Shown here piece by piece: positions 60,153 through 64,000 of a stretch of DNA of 64,000 bases; the first letter of the stretch is position 1; each line of letters opens with the position of its first letter. Source of the DNA: Bacteroidales bacterium UBA5382 (lineage in GTDB: Bacteria > Bacteroidota > Bacteroidia > Bacteroidales > Dysgonomonadaceae). The position numbers were made by a program, and so were the translations under genes. The notes under the pieces were generated by a model. It was not told the origin of the DNA, made no database searches, and saw nothing but the letters and a program-made list of their open reading frames with translations. The stretch spans positions 1 through 64,000 of the forward strand of contig DHOU01000002.1 in the NCBI GenBank assembly GCA_002409745.1. The letters are read 5' to 3'.

Positions 60153-60857
60153 ATGATTAATGTTATGGAAGAGAAAACAAATTCCGGCAACGATCGTAGA
60201 CCGAAGAAAAACTACAAGACCAATGAACAAGTCTTATTCGATTCTGAAACAATTTTCATCAATTTGAAATCACATCCGCTTATCAAGGCGACCCTGGCAG
60301 AGTACGGCTATACCGACGAGAAAGTAGCCGAAGGGGAAACAATCTATCTATTTGCACGCAACACGTATAATGGTTTAAGAAAGGAAGAAGCCGAAAAAAC
60401 CGTCGCCCGAAAAAACCTCAACCGGAAAGCTGAAGAGTTTTCCACGGTTTATAACCGCCAGCGTAAAAGCGCCAAGATAATCTTCCGGCGCGATCCGATG
60501 GTGATCAAACAACTCGCTATTGAAGGTGAATTACCCGGCACCCTTTCTTCTCGTTTGGAAGAAGCCCGCAACTATTACAGGGTCATTAAAGCCGATACTT
60601 CGCTTGCCGAAAAGTTGCTCCCGATGAAAATCACTCCGGAAGAAATCGTCCGAGGCGAAACATTAGCGTCCGACACGGAAAAGGCGCGTGCAACTTACCT
60701 CGTAGAGAAGGGCGAAAAGGAAGACGCCACGGCGCAGAAAAATGCCGCTTTCAGGAATAATGATTATTGGATCAGCGAACTGAAGGCAGTTGCCAGCATC
60801 GCATTTGAAGACAATCCGCAGTTGCTCGAAGCTCTCACCAAACGGGTAAAATCGTAA
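60153..60857 (+). CDS. All-helical hypothetical protein, Bacteroidales family
   Basis: A 234-residue, highly charged, cytosolic protein with no signal peptide (starting MINVMEEK; Met5 at 60165 is an alternative). It is predicted almost wholly helical, with Lys/Glu-rich amphipathic stretches (LRKEEAEKTVARKNLNRKAEEF, SRLEEARNYYRVIKADTSLAEKLL) resembling a four- or five-helix bundle. The repeated pattern of a helix beginning with an aromatic and ending with basic residues may reflect internal duplication. I do not recognise a function. It has its own promoter and terminator. The relic at 20046-20226 recalls a similar kind of short helical family. Confidence 0.7.
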   Translation: MINVMEEKTNSGNDRRPKKNYKTNEQVLFDSETIFINLKSHPLIKATLAEYGYTDEKVAEGETIYLFARNTYNGLRKEEAEKTVARKNLNRKAEEFSTVYNRQRKSAKIIFRRDPMVIKQLAIEGELPGTLSSRLEEARNYYRVIKADTSLAEKLLPMKITPEEIVRGETLASDTEKARATYLVEKGEKEDATAQKNAAFRNNDYWISELKAVASIAFEDNPQLLEALTKRVKS

Positions 60858-60878
60858 CGGGGATTTAAAAAAAAAAGA

Positions 60879-60916
60879 AAAACTTCCCCTCATCTTTAAC
60901 CTTGAGAGGAAGTTTT
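60879..60916 (+). terminator. Rho-independent terminator after the 60153 gene
   Basis: AAAACTTCC (60879-60887) pairs with GGAAGTTTT (60908-60916), extended by CCTCA/TGAG, followed by C and a T-run. Confidence 0.8.
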
Positions 60917-60919
60917 CTT

Positions 60920-61475
60920 TCAAAATATAAAAGTGGTGACATCATAAAAAACAACGCTCATTTTTTCCGAAAGGACTTGCAGGGTATGGCGGTAACTAAT
61001 TTCTTGTATTTGTTCTTTCTGTTTTTTATACAGTTTATCCAGATAACGAACGATAAATACGTTCTACATCGATTACTTCATTTTTGTATTTAAATATATA
61101 ATCGAAGGTTCTTAACTTACTTCCCGGATATATAAACGGGTGATGACTAAGTGGCGGAATAAACGGTCTTTTATCTAGTTAAAACCGATTTTGTCAAAGA
61201 TTGTTTCCAACTACAATTCGGTACCACCAAACGAAATGAGTGAAGGGCGGAGAAATACCTTTCAATAACAGATTCCTTGTCTTCTTTAAAATAAGAACCC
61301 ATGCCGTCCGGCATATCGCCGGACACCTCCCCTGTCCTTATTTAAAACACCATTCAATCTCTCCGGAATCAGCTGAACTACCGATAGTTTTCACCAATAC
61401 AGATTTCCCATCATATTTTTCGATGACTTGAACACTAATGCTCCCTCTCATATTTTTCTTTTTCCTGACAAACAT
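60920..61475 (-). pseudogene. Decayed IS transposase (IS4 superfamily, IS1634-like), 5' part
   Basis: From the ATG at 61475 the frame reads MFVRKKKNMRGSISVQVIEK ... VKTIGSSADSGEIE, the typical N-terminus of IS1634-type transposases, then breaks. Continuing on the same strand in shifting frames one finds YFKEDKESVIERYFSALHSFRLV, GGTEL, ETIFDKIGFN, DRLFRHLVITRLY, YPGSKLRTFDYIFKYKNEVIDVERIYRSL and DKLYKKQKEQIQEISYRHTLQVLSEKMSVVFYDVTTF, ending at 60920. The FYDVTT segment holds the first catalytic Asp; everything after it is gone. At least three frameshifts and several stops make it non-functional. I see no terminal inverted repeats. This explains the 650-bp gap. Confidence 0.8.
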
Positions 61476-61568
61476 TCCTGCAAAAATACGCCTAGCACTC
61501 AATTCTAAAAACCTATATTTGATTTTTAAATACTTATATGCAAAATGAGCCACTCATTTGAAAAACAT

Positions 61569-62666
61569 CTATTGTAAAAGCTCTTCTAATCTTTTTTCAA
61601 TATCTTCCCCTCTTAAATTACGATCTATAATCTTTCCATTTTGAATTAGTACGGTTGCAGGAATTGCCTTTACTCCATATAATTCTGCAGCTTCACACTG
61701 CCAGCCTTTTAGATCAGAGAGTTGTGGCCAAAGCAAAGTTAATTTTTCGATCGTGTTCTTCCATGCTTTTTCATTACTATCCAGAGAAACTCCGATAACA
61801 CCGAATCCTCGATCCTTGAACTTACTATAAGCCGCTTTTACATGTGGCATCTCTTTAATACAAGGGACACACCAACTAGCCCAGAAATCAATCATCGTTA
61901 CTTTATCCTCTCTTATTAATTCACTAACAGCAATATTTTTTCCATCAGCTGTTTTCATTGAAAAATCTATAAAAGGCAATCCTATAGCTGTTTTCCTTTG
62001 ATTATCTAATTCCGTAATAAAAGCAAGCACTTCGGGGATACGACATATTTCAGGTATTTCTGATGCTAACACTGCAACTTTTTCCGGATCAAAATATTGG
62101 GCATTACGAACTAGTTCTACCACTCCGGCAAGATTCCCGATATTGTTTTTGCAAAACTGGAAGCGGTATTGTTTAGTTTTTTCTTCGATCTCTTTCATTT
62201 CTTTTGTCAATTGTTCACGCTTATCATCTGTCATAGTCGAATCATTGTTCAAAGTACGAAACAAATCTAAGCTTTCCCCACACATCTGTTCTATATTATT
62301 AGTATATTCGGACCAGACTTCATTGGTTGCAGTCCCTTTAACCCGATAAATAACACCCGGATATGTATTGCTTATTTTGATATTCCCGTTTTCAAGAATA
62401 AACGGAATGAAAGCAGGGGCTTCTTTACTTTTGGAGTATATATAAACAATGACAGCAGTATCTTGTCTACCGGAAAATTCAAATTGACCATTTTTAATTC
62501 TCATCTCTTGAAGAATAGTGGAATCCCACCCGTTCATTAAAATTAATTGTACGGTATCTCCATCCCGGCTTCCTCTAAGAGTCCCACTTACTTCATAAGA
62601 AGGAGTCGTTTGACAAGCGTATAGAAAACAAGCACATACGCTTAATAATTGAATCATTTTTTTCAT
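61569..62666 (-). CDS. TlpA-like thioredoxin lipoprotein with DUF4369 domain
   Basis: A 365-residue lipoprotein: signal peptide ending LYAC, Cys18. A DUF4369-like beta domain (about 22-120) and a helical linker (DDKREQLTKEMKEIEEKTKQYRFQ) precede a TlpA-type thioredoxin fold (about 232-365) with FWASWCVPC (CxxC near 254-257) and cis-Pro AIPATV. It should catalyse periplasmic thiol-disulfide exchange. It is the last gene of a same-strand group, 12 bp after the FISUMP gene. It resembles the 15381 gene in layout but has a different CxxC (CVPC versus CPDC). Confidence 0.88.
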   Translation of the reverse strand: MKKMIQLLSVCACFLYACQTTPSYEVSGTLRGSRDGDTVQLILMNGWDSTILQEMRIKNGQFEFSGRQDTAVIVYIYSKSKEAPAFIPFILENGNIKISNTYPGVIYRVKGTATNEVWSEYTNNIEQMCGESLDLFRTLNNDSTMTDDKREQLTKEMKEIEEKTKQYRFQFCKNNIGNLAGVVELVRNAQYFDPEKVAVLASEIPEICRIPEVLAFITELDNQRKTAIGLPFIDFSMKTADGKNIAVSELIREDKVTMIDFWASWCVPCIKEMPHVKAAYSKFKDRGFGVIGVSLDSNEKAWKNTIEKLTLLWPQLSDLKGWQCEAAELYGVKAIPATVLIQNGKIIDRNLRGEDIEKRLEELLQ

Positions 62667-62678
62667 ATCCTTCCTTTT

Positions 62679-63377
62679 TCATTTTGCATTGCGTACAAAA
62701 CGGACACTTAACATCTCTTTATTAGGTTCCATACTTTGTCGATATACTTGTGATGATTTATAATATAATTTGCGATAATAATAGTAATTGCCTTCTTTAT
62801 TTTCATCCGGAGTAACCGTCCAGAAGAAACCGTATGATCCCATAAAACGATACCCGCTAGTTCCCATGGTTGTGTAAGGTGTATAATAACCACTCATTTG
62901 AAACTTTAATTGAATGCCTTCACTTCCCTGACGCATCAGTTCTCCGGCATAGCTGCCACGCCATTCTAATTGGCCGGCTTCATCTGCAGACATCCCTAGC
63001 ACTCGTTCCAACTGTTTCCAGTCGTCGTCTGTTGGTAGGCGCCATCCTGCTGGAACCGCTTCTAAAGCTCCATCCAGAGTGTATAGATATCCATATTTTT
63101 CAACATATTCATCAGAAAGCGGAGGATTATTATTCCATTCATAAGGCTGATACATAGTACAGTTTATTTCATTTCCTGTATTATAATGGCTATTCTCCAC
63201 CGTCCAGTCCAGCCCTCCTATCCTTACCCAATGATATTCATAGCCATCACGGTCATCAGAGAATATTCCTGTTGCTTCAGGATAAATAGAGGGAATATCG
63301 ATAGTTTCGTTATCACAGCAAACGAAACCTATACTCCCAAAAAAGGAGAGAAGTATAAATTTATACAATTTCATCAT
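62679..63377 (-). CDS. FISUMP-domain lipoprotein (Fib_succ_major)
   Basis: A 232-residue lipoprotein: signal peptide ending FVCC, Cys20 or 21. The mature part shows the Fibrobacter succinogenes major paralogous domain pattern: IGGLDWTVENSHYNTG, KYGYLYTLDGALEAVPAGWRLPTDDDWKQLERVLG, GSYGFFWTVTPDE, and LSVRFVRN at the C-terminus. The fold is C-type-lectin-like, and the function is not known; such proteins are surface or envelope proteins. It lies 12 bp from each neighbour, so the three are one operon. Confidence 0.85.
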   Translation of the reverse strand: MMKLYKFILLSFFGSIGFVCCDNETIDIPSIYPEATGIFSDDRDGYEYHWVRIGGLDWTVENSHYNTGNEINCTMYQPYEWNNNPPLSDEYVEKYGYLYTLDGALEAVPAGWRLPTDDDWKQLERVLGMSADEAGQLEWRGSYAGELMRQGSEGIQLKFQMSGYYTPYTTMGTSGYRFMGSYGFFWTVTPDENKEGNYYYYRKLYYKSSQVYRQSMEPNKEMLSVRFVRNAK

Positions 63378-63389
63378 TTGGACATAATT

Positions 63390-64000
63390 TTAATCGATGT
63401 AACCTAAATCATTAAACAAACTTTTCAGTAGATCGTATTTTTGAAGAACAATCGGATAATTGGTATACATTTCTCTTACTTCCGATTCAGGAGTGTTAAA
63501 TACTAAGTCGATAAAAGACTTTAAATCATTTTCTTTTGTAGGACAATATCCTTTAAAAGCCCAAACTCCTTCTATTAACCAGTAGGGAACAATAAATCCC
63601 CGTTTATTCAGTTCCAACATATTCTCTTCATCAGTATATTCAGTCAAACTAAAACTAGTTTGGTATAAGCCTTTAGATATCTTATAATAAGATTCCATTT
63701 CGTTTTCTTTTAAAGTTAACATACTACTCATTACCGTAGATAAGATTTGATTGGATAACGTTTGTTTCTCATCCATTGAAAGTTGATTGACATCTCCGGT
63801 TGCGATTGCAATACATCTTTCATTACTCAAAGCCATAATACTTGTTTCTTTTCCATTATAAAGACTGGTGATACTATATATTATGAACCATGAAAAAGGA
63901 CGAAGCTGAACAGAAAGATGAGGTAATATGTAACTCTTCAAAAAGGATGTTGATTGTCGCTTTGCCTCAAAACTAGTATGATATTCATAAGCATAGGTAA
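63390..64000 (-). CDS. C-terminal part of an unknown protein (runs off the window edge)
   Basis: The frame is open from the stop at 63390 to the right edge, so about 203 C-terminal residues are visible and the start is outside. Internal starts at 63836 (MALSNERC) or a TTG at 63941 exist, but the upstream in-frame text (EYHTSFEAKRQSTSFLKSYILPHLSVQLRPFSWF) looks like protein, so a longer gene is more likely. The visible part is mixed helical, with SMDEKQTLSNQILSTVMSSMLTLKENEMESYYKISKGLYQ. I do not recognise it. It heads the operon with the FISUMP and TlpA-like genes. Confidence 0.6.
   Translation of the reverse strand, partial: TYAYEYHTSFEAKRQSTSFLKSYILPHLSVQLRPFSWFIIYSITSLYNGKETSIMALSNERCIAIATGDVNQLSMDEKQTLSNQILSTVMSSMLTLKENEMESYYKISKGLYQTSFSLTEYTDEENMLELNKRGFIVPYWLIEGVWAFKGYCPTKENDLKSFIDLVFNTPESEVREMYTNYPIVLQKYDLLKSLFNDLGYID

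Noticed and set aside
60902..61431. Short plus-strand ORFs (60902-61093, 61240-61431)
   Set aside because: They are antisense to the decayed transposase and carry no motif.
1..64000. tRNA, rRNA, riboswitch or integrase/attachment site
   Set aside because: I looked for cloverleaf arms, cobalamin/TPP/SAM-type leaders and integrase motifs and saw none. This is a reading by eye; a covariance-model scan (Infernal/tRNAscan-SE) would settle it.

Overview
The window is chromosomal DNA of a Bacteroidota bacterium, almost certainly order Bacteroidales. This rests on two SusC/SusD pairs, a hybrid two-component regulator with periplasmic sensor and AraC output, HmuY/HmuR and Xus-type iron uptake, many SPII lipoproteins, and recurrent TAnnTTTG (-7) boxes in place of sigma-70 elements. 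I cannot fix the genus; Parabacteroides, Tannerella or a relative would fit.

Layout. 1-8.4 kb: a truncated ParD relic, tcdA, an S9 oligopeptidase, a zinc-type CDF exporter, a secreted esterase, a YefM/YoeB-type toxin-antitoxin pair with a visible operator, rlmN and pdxA. 8.4-18 kb: a SusC/SusD pair followed by a divergent DAACS-family symporter and preceded by a previously unlisted 59-codon, cysteine-rich leader ORF; upstream are a MITE-like element, a TlpA-like lipoprotein and guaA. 18-20.3 kb: a DUF2975/HTH pair behind a small ORF altered by a 20-bp tandem duplication, a CPBP protease and a gene relic. 20.4-27.1 kb: a self-contained cassette of a membrane TPR-AraC regulator and three lipoproteins (Ig-like, transglutaminase-like, possibly leukocidin-fold), with paired direct repeats upstream of the lipoprotein promoter. 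27.4-34.1 kb: TPR/PD40 protein, NfeD, FloA, uridine phosphorylase and an M16 peptidase. 34.3-45.9 kb: an iron island (hmuY-hmuR, FecCD-type ABC transporter with binding protein, Xus-like lipoprotein and receptor, divergent AraC regulator). 46.0-46.3 kb: sixteen 21-bp repeats. 46.3-58.1 kb: a compact fructan utilisation locus (kinase, MFS importer, GH32, SusD, SusC, hybrid sensor). 58.2-64 kb: a small HTH gene, a fimbrillin/DUF6359 lipoprotein, an all-helical unknown, a decayed IS transposase, and a TlpA/FISUMP operon running off the right edge.

How the parts work together. The fructan locus is a complete import-and-degrade pathway: outer-membrane SusCD, periplasmic GH32, inner-membrane MFS, cytosolic kinase, with the hybrid sensor reading periplasmic sugar. 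The iron island combines surface capture (HmuY, XusB-like), outer-membrane receptors and a catecholate-type inner-membrane ABC route. The least explained parts, and my candidates for undescribed systems, are the regulator-plus-three-lipoprotein cassette (20463-27066), the Cys-rich leader in front of SusCD and the divergent symporter (8379-15022), and the 21-bp dyad array (45999-46334). All function calls come from reading motifs by eye; no database search was possible.
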